64,000 bases of DNA from positions 4,238,106 to 4,302,105 of the forward strand of contig NC_085104.1 of the NCBI RefSeq assembly GCF_963422355.1, in the 5' to 3' direction. The translations under genes and the position numbers were made by a program. The notes under the pieces are model-generated. The model was not told the origin of the DNA. It saw nothing but the letters and a program-made list of their open reading frames with translations, and did not search any database. This DNA comes from Corticium candelabrum. Taxonomy: Eukaryota; Porifera; Homoscleromorpha; Homosclerophorida; Plakinidae. This document shows, one piece after another, positions 1-9,177 of the stretch (positions are counted from its first letter, which is position 1; every line of letters begins with the position of its first letter).

Positions 1-1027
1 ACTACCAAAAGACACTCTACTGGTCGCTGCCGACGTGACAAGCTTGTATACAAACATACCACAACAAGAGGGAATCGATACAATATGCAAGGCAATGGAC
101 ACACATTACAAAGACAGCTGGTTGACCGCATTTACAAGAAAGAGTCTACGACTCATACTACAAGAAAACCATTTCCAATTCAAAGACAAGACCTATAGAC
201 AGACACACGGTACAGCCATGGGAACTCCGGTAGCACCTTCATTCGCCAATATCTTCATGACTAATCTCGAGACGACTTTTATGAAAAACGAAACGATCAG
301 ACCAACGCATTGGTACAGATATATAGACGACATTTTCCTAACGTGGACGCAAGACCTAGAGACATTACAATCATTATGAATAGACTAAACAATCATCATA
401 ACAACATCAAATTTACTTGGACCATCAGCGACAAAAACACGACTTTCTTGGACATTGACCTATACAAGAGGACACGATTCGATAACGACGGTATTCTAGA
501 CACAAAGACTCATTTCAAGACAACAAACACTTTTCGATATCTACACAGAACGAGTTACCATCCGAAATCGACAACGAAGAGCATCTGTAACAGCGAATTG
601 GTAAGATTCATTTAAACACATCTGACAGAAACACCTACGAACAACAAAAGAACGACACTTCCAACATCTGACACAAAGAGGTTACAGACTTAGCCAACCC
701 CAGACATGGGCAGACGACATCGCCCACGACAAAAGACCGGACTATCTGAAAGACAATATCAACAACAAAACAACACAGAGACCAATCTTCTCCATTCTAC
801 TACAACCAAGAGCCCATCACGTCAAAGACATCATCAAAAGACACTGGAATATAATCGAAAATAATCCGACACTTAATGATCTCTTTCCGAATAAACCTAT
901 AATAGCTTACAGAAGTAGCAAAAACTTGGGACAAACTCTGACAAGGTCGAAAATAAAGACAATAACTGAAGAGGAAGACGAGGACATGGGTATCAACAAC
1001 CTGATGGAAGTACGTATGACGACGTAA
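1..1027 (+). pseudogene. Penelope-like element reverse transcriptase, truncated and frameshifted
   Basis: The reading frame shows a Penelope-type reverse transcriptase: an N-terminal TSLYTNIP block, GTAMGTPVAPSFANIF around 210-260, and the catalytic YIDD box in WYRYIDDIFLTW at about 311-347. The frame shifts between 345 and 380 and continues to about 615. A third block at about 650-1027 contains a KDIIKRHWNIIEN-type stretch and FPNKPIIAYRSSKNL, which is the thumb-to-linker region of this family. In canonical Penelope elements a GIY-YIG nuclease follows; none is visible, because a TPR repeat begins at about 1040. The left end lies outside the window. The family call rests on motif recognition and is strong. 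The copy is clearly non-functional. Confidence 0.85.
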
Positions 1028-1039
1028 TCTCAACCAATA

Positions 1040-1560
1040 GACTTTAAGGTATCAACAAAAATACCAAAATGCCATCAAGATTTATGAAGAAATCCTTGAA
1101 ATCAACCAAACTTTGAGTCAGATTATGAAGCTAAGACGGCAACAGGTTGGTAAGAGACAATTATCTTTATCAATTACATACGTCTTATTCTTTGATTATT
1201 TGTTAGACTTTATTTAATGTTAGGTTTTGTTGAGAGTAAAGATATTGGGAATGTCTAAAAGAATACAGGAAATGACTGGAAGAGGCGATGTGACTGATTG
1301 TTGTGTCTCTAACCTAGCATTAAATTGGTTGGGAAAAAGTTTGATGTACCAAGAAAAATACGACGATGCCATTAAGATATACGAAGACATCTTTGAAATC
1401 AATCAAACTTTTGGGTCTAAAATGAAGCTAAGGCGACAACAGGTTGGTAGGAAACAATTGTCTTGATCAATTACATATAAATTATTCTTTGCTCATTTAC
1501 TTATTTTATCTAGTCTGTGTAGGTTTGTCAGATGATACTCATTGACTAGTATACACTAAT
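1040..1560 (+). pseudogene. TPR exon unit A (one partial, one full TPR exon, tail exon)
   Basis: This is the 3' part of a tetratricopeptide gene with its introns kept. A partial exon (about 1046-1145) encodes an AIKIYEEILEINQTL-type helix pair. A short intron runs 1146-1223 (GT..AG). A full exon (1224-1442) contains ALNWLGKSLMYQEKYDDAIK followed by IYEDIFEINQTF. A second short intron ends at AG 1522, and a tail exon starts at 1523. The LxWLGxSLxxQxKYxxAIKIYEExLEINQ pattern resembles the 42-residue TPRs of kinesin-light-chain-like and NB-ARC/TPR proteins. The splice dinucleotides are present, but no 5' part of the gene is seen. Retained introns mean it was copied as DNA and not through mRNA. 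Confidence 0.7.
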
Positions 1561-1800
1561 ACACGAAAACACAAAACATTATTATGTGTTCAAGCTCACC
1601 GAGGCCTTCACATACAGCTCAAAGGACGCCATTGAGAAACGAGTCTCAAGTACCGGACTGATGTGATACACTCTCTAGCGTGCCACAAGGTTAGACATTC
1701 TCATCGGTACGTGCCTGGCGCTGATGAAGGTTATAGCAAACCGAAACGCGTACGTCATTAGGTCGTACCGCGTCCGGTTAATTGAGTGCACGCTGAAACG

Positions 1801-1940
1801 ATATCTAACTGGATATCGGTTTCTCTCAATTTGATTCATGGCGACTCTAGTATATAACACAAAACATTATTTTGATGTTATTATAACTTGTTTCTCTAGT
1901 AACAATTACATATACCAACAGCTGCGACGATCACCATGAC
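1801..1940. repeat. Dispersed repeat shared with 6455-6580
   Basis: The stretch containing TCTCTCAATTTGATTCATGG and ACATATACCAACAGCTGC recurs with a few differences at about 6465-6560. In both places it leads directly into the ORF1-like frame described next. The two loci therefore share a longer unit and not only the protein-coding part. Confidence 0.75.
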
Positions 1941-2790
1941 ATGTCCAAACGACAAACTCAAGCGAGAAGCTGCACTCCCACATGGAGCCCAATGACATAT
2001 AGACATGCTTTCAATGCGATGGGTCGAAGTAAGGACAGAAAATCACAACGGAACAAGCGACCGGTCAAGCCTCAAGCAGCGTCACGTCAGACCAGCTCGA
2101 AACGTCCATCCGAGGAGCCTGTGTACGTCATGGATGTCGCGGGCTCAAGCAGAGGGACCGACACCTACGAGCAGCGAACGTCAACACCAATTCCCGAGGA
2201 CGACGCATGACTAGACGATGACTACCTCCATGAAAAAATAGCAGTGCTCGGGTCAAATACAACAACAACGCCACTAGACACAGACCACGCGCTGCTCTCC
2301 GTAAATCCACCAACGGAGCCGCACGGAGGGACGCTACCGCAGCAGGAGCCGCCCTGTCCGCCGCCTCCTTCATCCTCTAGACAAATACAAGAGATCCTAC
2401 GACAGAATGCGTTACCCGAGAAAGAACACGGGGTTCAGTAACAACTAATCCCACAACAGAACCAGCTGCGACCACCACACGCAGCCACGATAATTAAAAC
2501 GCTACTACACAACAGACGACAGGCTCTTTTCAATTTCGAAAAGGTGGAACATCACCACTCATACCTAAGCCAATCTCTGAACGCCAAGATACTACCAACT
2601 TGGTTACAAACATCACAAACACAAGACATTCGACCCATGTTGCCACACCGAACTAACATTGCGGAGAAAATCGACACACTGACCGTAGACTACCACACAC
2701 AACTAGCTACTGCGGTCAATGACCAATACCAGACCACCATGGCACATCTAAAACAGATAGATGCAGACATGACAATGGCTACGGATCACA
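1941..2790 (+). pseudogene. ORF1-like protein of a retroelement, copy 1 (possibly Penelope N-terminal region)
   Basis: The frame is broken by a stop at 2208 and several shifts. It encodes a basic N-terminus, a proline-rich stretch (PPCPPPPSSSRQ, about 2356-2390), then a helical region with LFNFEKVEHHHSYLSQSLNA (about 2525-2585) and a long polar helix region. The KVEHHHSYLSQSL...LPTWL layout resembles the region upstream of the reverse transcriptase in Penelope-like elements. With a Penelope RT at the left edge that identity is plausible but not proven. Two further copies lie at 3480-4250 and 6575-7580. This copy is cut at about 2790 by unrelated sequence. Confidence 0.5.
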
Positions 2791-3470
2791 TAGCCCCAAT
2801 CATTATTGATGATCGCATTGATGCTTTATCAGACCTTATACAGCACTGCGGAGATTATCGTAAGAAGTTCAATGCTATGTTCAATGCACATGAGAACACA
2901 TTTGGTATTTTGCAACTTAGTTCTCGGCGACCAACCAGGTGGCATCCATGCTAACACTGTTACCACTGTCGACTTAGATGACAACGCAGAGAAGTTTGTG
3001 AAGGGTGCTTTGTCATATCTGAAAATGCGCTTTGGTTGCTTCAAAAATCCACCATTGTCACATTTCGCAGCATTAAACTTAAGAAAGAAAACAAATGTGA
3101 ATAGTGGCGGGTCTGACGAATCAGACAGTAGTTAGATCTACCATTATATTGCAATATTGCATATTGCAAACTAGCTGCTAAGGCTTAGAGCATAACACCT
3201 CTTGCAGTTACTGAGCAGTAATAGCTATTTCAGATCGTCTCAATTCTTAGTCTAAATTTCAAAATAGGTACTCTATGTGCTTTTCTTATTAAATTAAAGG
3301 CAGCAACATATGTAGCTGTCACTATTGATACAATTAGACACAAATTCTTAATACCCAAAACATTTTGCCTATTTTCATTGGCTAGTACATTAAGCAGCTT
3401 CTGCACTTTCATGACGGGCAACCTAACATTTTCCCAGGCTACCAACACATGGGATCATGGTAGCCCAGGG
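2790..3470. other. Unrecognised insert splitting ORF1-like copies 1 and 2
   Basis: After the ORF1-like frame stops matching its sister copies at about 2790, a different sequence begins. It has two short plus-strand frames (to 2954 and 3135; ISENALWLLQ- and SYLKMRFGCFKNPP-type text) and a minus-strand frame at 3230-3448. ORF1-like similarity resumes at about 3480. The insert could be a decayed transposon, but I see no convincing terminal repeats or family motif. Confidence 0.4.
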
Positions 3471-3479
3471 ACAACTAAC

Positions 3480-4250
3480 AGGTGTAGCGATTTGACGAAC
3501 ACTGGACACCTACCAACTGCGAACGTCAACCCCAATTCCCGAGGATGACGCATGACTAAACGATGACTCCCTCCATGAAAAAATGGCAGTGCTGGAGTCA
3601 AATACAAGGGTTCAGCAACAACTAATCCCACAAGAGAACCAGCCGCGACCGCCACACGCAGCCACGATAATTAAAACGCTCCTACACAACAGACGACAGG
3701 CTCTTTCAATCTCGAAAAGGTGGAACATCACCACTCATACCTAAGCCAATCTCTGAACGCCTAAGTAGTACCATCTTGGTTACAAACTTCACAAACACAA
3801 GACCTTAGACCTATGCGCACCGAACTAACATTGCGGAGAAAATCGACACTGACCGTAGACTACCACACACAACTAGCAGCTGCGGTCACGGACCATTACC
3901 AGACCACCATGGCACATCAAAAGGACCACCTTTATAAAACAGATAGATGCAGACATGACAATGGCTATGAATCACATAGCACCCAACAAGAGTACCACTA
4001 TCCTCAAAACAGTAACAGACTCCGTGATCGAAACGCGAGATGAGATCATAGCTAGAAGACAGGCTTCTCACCAAAGAAGATTGGCGTCAATCAGAAATCT
4101 GAAACGACGAAGACAGGACGGGAACGGTGGCAGACGCGGCGGCGATACCATAAGCCCAGCCAAGCCGCGAACGCCACGCAGCCACTCCCTAATGCCGAGA
4201 CACCATAGAGATATAGACTGGGACGAGACCCGGCATGAGAAATATTTACA
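3480..4250 (+). pseudogene. ORF1-like protein, copy 2
   Basis: This is a second, more deleted copy of the ORF1-like sequence. It lacks the proline-rich segment (the frame jumps from the AVLESNT-type text at about 3585 to the QQQLIPQ-type text at about 3610). It has small indels in the helical part and continues to an ETRDEIIARRQASHQRR segment at about 4030-4085 and an arginine-rich tail to about 4240. It then abuts a DDE transposase tail at the same point as copy 3. Function unknown; membership of the repeat family is clear from the near-identical DNA. Confidence 0.55.
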
Positions 4251-4577
4251 CAAAGTTATTCTATAATTTACAAAGTTGTCCATATATCTTTAATCGTTTA
4301 GACCTGGTATGTGCGCAAGTCAAAGAATACGCTGCAGACCACAACAAGGATTTTACAACGAGAGCCATCAAACTGGTCAGAGAACCCGTTGAAAACGTGA
4401 CGGCGGCGAAATGAAAGTGCGTCGATCACGTCATCCAGAAGTGGAAACCACTACAGAACGTCAGTCGCCGTGGTAGAACAAGCGGTAGAAAGATTAGTTA
4501 TAGAAGTAGGTGCAGAGGACTCTTCAGACAGTGAAGAGACCCTCCTAAGAGACGACGAGAATGACAACAATGATTAA
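4240..4577 (+). pseudogene. C-terminal tail of a Tc1/mariner (DDE_3-type) transposase, copy 1
   Basis: The segment at about 4290-4350 corresponds to the NPIELVWAQVKxYAADHN block that surrounds the last catalytic acidic residue in Tc1/mariner-type transposases. It is followed by VENVTA, a CVDHVIQ block and an acidic end (AEDSSDSEE-like, about 4515-4570). Stops and a lost base break the frame. Copies at 7585-7926 and 15590-15753 share the same ending. Only the C-terminal third of the protein exists here. Confidence 0.65.
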
Positions 4578-4579
4578 TA

Positions 4580-5375
4580 CAATTAGCCTCGAGGCTGTCA
4601 TTTACTGGCGGTATTCTTTGTCGGTAATGCATGGGAGGAGCCTCTTTCCGGAAGCATGCTGCATCTACAAACCCAGAATCAATAACGCTAATTTGTCCAG
4701 AGGTCTGAATCCACTTAGTCACGTGCTCTCGAATGACATGTTTATCAACGGCGTAGGGAGCGTACTTGCCGAGATACTAGAATTTTGCCAAGGGCTCTCC
4801 ATTCATTGAACGGACTTTAGTAGACGAGCATTCAAATGGCGTTCAAATTTTGCCCGAATGTACGGGAGAGTTGATCCTACAACTAAGTATTAAATTTTTG
4901 AAATACGTTTTTAAAAGTCTGATTATTGTTTTCCTGCCTGCCCCATTGCAACCCAAATCAAGCACCCAGATAAGCTTTTCGTAATTAGTGATCAATTCAT
5001 GACTCATATGCTGCAGGACCGGCTTAATAAAAACTTAACTGGCTGTGGCCATACGGCACATGTGCTTATGACCCAAGTTGAGAAGAGGCTGTCGATCTGA
5101 CATTTTGAGACAGGCAGTAACGACAGCAGACATGATGGTGAGTAAAGTCTGTTTAAAATCCTTTATCTGTCTCTGCTAAAACACTGTGCAGACAGGGGAT
5201 CTTGATGATGCTAATGATGACGTGAGACCCCGTTTTGTACTTGTTCCTATTCTCTCTTTAAAACACTGCTGTGAGGTGCAGAGAGAGGATCCAGTCGACT
5301 AAAAGCACGATGATGAGGTGAGACCAGCACACATTTAACTGCTTGTTGTCTGATAACAATAATTGCTTAAAAAGG
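4580..5375. other. Unassigned stretch between repeats
   Basis: No coding signal beyond short open frames. The first bases (CATTTACTGGCGGTATTCT, about 4599-4617) also follow the DDE tail at 7949, so they belong to that repeat. The remainder shows nothing I can assign. Confidence 0.4.
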
Positions 5376-5379
5376 ACAA

Positions 5380-5860
5380 AATGCCAGCAAGATTAATGAA
5401 GAAATCCTCGAAATCAACCAAACTTTGAGTCAGACTATGAAGCTAAGACGGCAACAGGTTGGTAAGAGACAATTATCTTGATCAATTACATACGTTTTAT
5501 TCCTTAAATACTTGTTAGACTTTATTTAATGTTAGGTTTTGTTGAGAGTGAAGATATTTGGAAAGTCTGACAGAATACAGGAAAATGACTGGAAGAGGCC
5601 ATGTGACTGATTGTTGTGTTTCTAACCTAGCATTGAATTGGTTGGGAAAAAGTTTGATGTACCAAGAAAAATACGACGATGCAATTAAGATTTACGAAGA
5701 CATCTTTGAATCAATCAAACCTTTTGGGTCGAAAATGAAGCTAGTACGACAACAGGTTGATAAGAGACAATTATCTTGATCATTTACATATAAATTAGTC
5801 TTTGCTTATTTTCTTATTTTATCTAGTCTGTGTAGGTTTCTCAGATGATACTTATTGACT
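5380..5860 (+). pseudogene. TPR exon unit B
   Basis: The layout is the same as unit A: a partial TPR exon ending at 5457 (CAACAG then GTTGGTAAG), an intron of about 78 bp, a full exon 5536-5755 with LNWLGKSLMYQEKYDDAIKI, then a second short intron and the tail exon. One extra A in the run at about 5580-5584 (GGAAAATGACTGG against GGAAATGACTGG in unit A) shifts the frame. Unit B is followed by ORF-X, as unit E is. The high identity of both exons and introns with unit A points to recent DNA-level duplication. Confidence 0.7.
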
Positions 5861-5914
5861 AGCATACACTAATACGCGAGAACACAAAACATTATTATAA
5901 ATGTATTTTAGTAG

Positions 5915-6141
5915 TAATGGCTACACACAAACCAGCAAAGCAAAAACGGATGTGGATAGTTCAATACTGTACCGAATCAAGAGTGCCATGGCTAAATCAC
6001 ACCGTGTTATTTCTGCATGGAACACTACAGGGTTGAAGTTGTGGAAAGAGCTGTTGAACGTGTCGTTATCGAACTGAAGCAAAGATACGAAAACTCTTCC
6101 GATAGCAAACAAACTGCTGTGACCATAATGACTTATTAAAG
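5915..6141 (+). pseudogene. ORF-X, copy 1: unrecognised short protein downstream of a TPR unit
   Basis: This frame is related to the one at 26081-26317. Shared features are a Lys-rich start, a VDxSILYRI segment, AMAKSHR, an SAWNTTG segment and a helical LWKELxERVVIELKQRYE end. This copy has a frameshift within the Lys-rich start and another near the WNTTG segment. The last helix looks amphipathic. I do not recognise the family. The sequence is AT-balanced and follows TPR tail exons at two loci, so it may be a further exon of the TPR gene or part of a transposon that carries it. Confidence 0.4.
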
Positions 6142-6574
6142 TACCAGTTCGTAACAATGGCTAACAGTCTAGCCACATTTGAGACTCTAAATTCGTGATG
6201 ACTGCATGAGATGACCAGTTACTTCTTGAAGAAAGAGGATGTTTCATGAGCCATAACAGCGACGATCAGAATGAAGAGGACAAGCTCCGACGAAATTCTC
6301 AAGCAACTGTTCATCATAGGTATAGTCAGGTTGCTCGAGTTGCCGATAATGCCGACAGTTTTTGTCTCTAACTCTAACACAAGAATGGCAAACTTGTCGC
6401 CATCATGATGGACGCTAAAGTTGTTGTGGACACTACATATAGGGGAGTTCAGTCAAAGGGATATCGATTTCTCTCAATTTGATTCATGGCGACTCTCGTA
6501 TCACAAAACATTATTTTAATGTTTCTCTGATAACATTTACATATACCAACAGCTACAACGATCACTATATACGT

Positions 6575-7580
6575 CCAAACGACAAACTCGAGCGAGAAGC
6601 TGCAGTCCCACATGGAGCCCGATGACATACAGACATGCTTTCAATGCGATGGGTCGAAGTATGGACAGAAGATCACAACGGAGCAAGCAGCGTCACGTCA
6701 GACCAGCTCAAAACGTCCAACCGAGGAGCCTGTGAACGTCATGGATGTCGCGGGCTCGAGCCGAGGACCGACACCTACCAACAGCGAAAGTCAACACCAA
6801 TTCACGAGGATGACGCATGACTAGACGATGACTACCTCCATGAAAAAATGGCACTGTTGGAGTCAAATACAACAACGCCACTAGACACAGACCACGCGCT
6901 GCTCTCCGTAAATCCACCGGAGCTGCACGGTGGGACAGTACCGCAGCAGGAGCCGCCCTGTCCGCCGCTTCCTTCGTCTTCTAGACAGATACAAGAGATC
7001 CTACGACAGAATGCGTTACCCGAGAAAGAACACGGGGTTCAGCAACAACTAATCCCACAACAGAACCAGCCGCGACCGCCACACGCAGCCACGATAATTA
7101 AAACGCTACTACACAATAGACGACAGGCTCTTTTCAATCTCGAAAAGGTGGAACATCACCACTCATACCTAAGCCAATCTCTGAACGCCAAGGTACTACC
7201 AACTTGGTTACAAACATCACAAACACAAGACATTCGACCCATGTTGGCACAGCGAACTAACATTGCGGAGAAAATCGACACACTGACCGTAGACTACCAC
7301 ACACAACTAGCAAATGCGGCCAAGGACCAGACCACCATAGCACATCAAAAGGACGACCTAAAACAGATAGATAAACATGGCGATGGCTATGAATCACATA
7401 GCCCCCAACGAGAGTACCACCATCCTCAAAACAGTAACAGACTCCGTGGTCGAAACGCGGGATGATATCACAGCTAGAAGACAGGCTTCTCACCAAAGAA
7501 GATCGGCGTCAATCAGAAATCTGAAACAACGAAGACAGGACGGGGACGGTGGCGGACGCGGCAGTGATACCGTTTTGTGA
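6575..7580 (+). pseudogene. ORF1-like protein, copy 3 (best preserved)
   Basis: The most intact copy: an N-terminal frame 6612-6824, then 6848-7465 (205 codons). The longer frame runs through the proline-rich stretch, the EIQEILRQ-like helix, VEHHHSYLSQSL, LPTWLQTSQ, an IAEKIDTLTVDYHTQL helix and a polar helix. It then shifts to the frame with ETRDDITARRQASHQRR (about 7450-7500) and an Arg/Gly-rich end at about 7560. No enzyme motif is present. A coiled-coil, nucleic-acid-binding ORF1 or Penelope N-terminal domain would fit; the assignment is inference. Confidence 0.5.
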
Positions 7581-7926
7581 AATATTTACAAAAACTATTC
7601 TAATAATTTACACGAAGTTGTCCATACATCTTTAATCCTATAGAACTGGTATGGGCGCAAGTCAAAAGATACGCTGCAGACCACAACAAAGTTTTACAAT
7701 GAGAGCCATCAAACAACTGGCCAGAGAACGCGTTGAAAACGTGACGGCGCCGAAATGGAAGAAGTGTGTCGATCACGTCATCCAGAAAGTGGAAAACCAC
7801 TACAGAACGTCAGATGGCGTGGTAGAACAAGCGGTAGAAAGATTAGTTATACAAGTAGGTGCGGATGACTCTTCCGACAGTGAAGAGATCCTCCTAGGAG
7901 ACGACGAAAATGACAAGAATGACTAA
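7580..7926 (+). pseudogene. C-terminal tail of a Tc1/mariner (DDE_3-type) transposase, copy 2
   Basis: FNPIELVWAQVK is readable at about 7634-7670 in one frame. The rest (REAIKQLAR-like, APKWKKCVDHVIQKVENHYR, VVEQAVERLVIQ, then an acidic DDSSDSEE end) is in a neighbouring frame ending at 7926. The conserved NPIE glutamate is the usual position of the third catalytic residue. The upstream domains are missing. The junction with the ORF1-like sequence at about 7580 matches that of copy 1 at about 4240. Confidence 0.7.
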
Positions 7927-7974
7927 TACAATTAGTCTCGTGGGTATCATTTACTGGCGGTATTCTGCGTCGGT

Positions 7975-9170
7975 AATGCCAAGAACGGACAAAGAAACCG
8001 TCTGCAGTGTATGAGTTTGTACACCTTAATGATGAAGATCCCAGGAATGCAACCAAACGAATATGAAACTGCGACGAAACAGCGTTTACAACAGAAACAA
8101 GTTTACTGGAAGTCATCGTAAAACGTGGCGCTAAAGTTTCATATAAAGTTGGGGAAGGAAGTGGCACGGTGTATATAACTGTTCATCATTGTGGTTCAGC
8201 TGCCGGTCAGTATCTTCCTCCAATTATTCTCTATAAAGGCTAGAATCTCTTGTTCAAATACACTACTGGAGGACCAGATGGTGCTGTGTACGGAGTAAGT
8301 TCATCAGGATGGATGGAACGACCAATTTTTTCCAGTTGGTGCGAAAAGTTGTTTCTTTACGGAGTCCCCCTCAATGGGAAAGTTGTATTGCTATTCGATG
8401 GCCACCTTTCCCACATCAACTTGCCTTGCTGAAGACTGCCAAAGCTGCAGGAATCAAGATGCACTTCAACATTAGATGTAGGTGTCTCTCCCATGAAGAC
8501 ACAATGGAGATATATCCTCAACAAACACAAGATACAAAGATGATCGAGTACCATTTCCATCCCTAATAAAGTAGCTGTATCAGACAACAGCAAAACCTCA
8601 ATACCTACGTTCAACCTTTAGAGCTGCATCCCCTCACAAAGTAATTCCAGATTGGAAAATAGCACCTTTTCTTCCAACAACTACAGTTGACGTGCCTAAG
8701 AAAACTACAAGTGAACAAGCTTAACCATAGAGAGAATAATGGACTAGTCAAGAAGATCAGTCACCTGTTACGAGACCACCGTCAGCATGTCAGCAAAATC
8801 ATCCACGGAGGTCAAAAAATGACACTTCATGACATGCAATTAACGCCAATCGTTAAGTCCTATTTAAGCAATATTTTACAACGTTGCTGAGAAAGTCTCC
8901 TGCAAAACGAGCAATACAAAATTCCATTGCGTCAGTATGGTGAGGTCCTTATACACAAGCGGCGAGGTAATCGGCAGAATGCAAGAGCTCGAGAAGAAAA
9001 ACCGGAAGACTAACGGCAAGACAATAGTCTGTTTCTGCAGCGAAGACAAGAAATAAGACACAAGCGTTGTCACCTCTGGCTCCCGTCTGTTCACGAAAGA
9101 AAGAAACTGAAGCCGCACAACAGTCAACACTTGCAAGCTCCTCCTCTCAAAAACTGAAGCATGCCAGTTA
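7975..9170 (+). pseudogene. pogo/Tigger-like (DDE_1) transposase remnant, 5' portion
   Basis: Plus-strand text in shifting frames gives a DDE_1-type core: RGAKVSYKVGEG at about 8120-8155, YITVHHCGSAAGQYLPPIIL at about 8171-8230, the GVSSSGWME motif at about 8296-8322, and VVLLFDGHLSHINL at about 8382-8423, whose Asp in FDGH is a catalytic position. Later parts are poorly readable. This matches the pogo/Tigger/jerky group. The element is interrupted by hAT-1 at 9171 and resumes at 12515. Confidence 0.75.
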
Positions 9171-9177
9171 TGATAAG
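9171..9177 (+). repeat. hAT-1 target-site duplication, left copy
   Basis: TGATAAG lies directly before the left TIR and is repeated directly after the right TIR at 12515-12521. hAT elements usually duplicate 8 bp; here 7 bp are still identical. Confidence 0.8.

Noticed and set aside
800..1033. Minus-strand 77-codon frame
   Set aside because: Shadow of the Penelope reverse transcriptase thumb region, which reads better on the plus strand.
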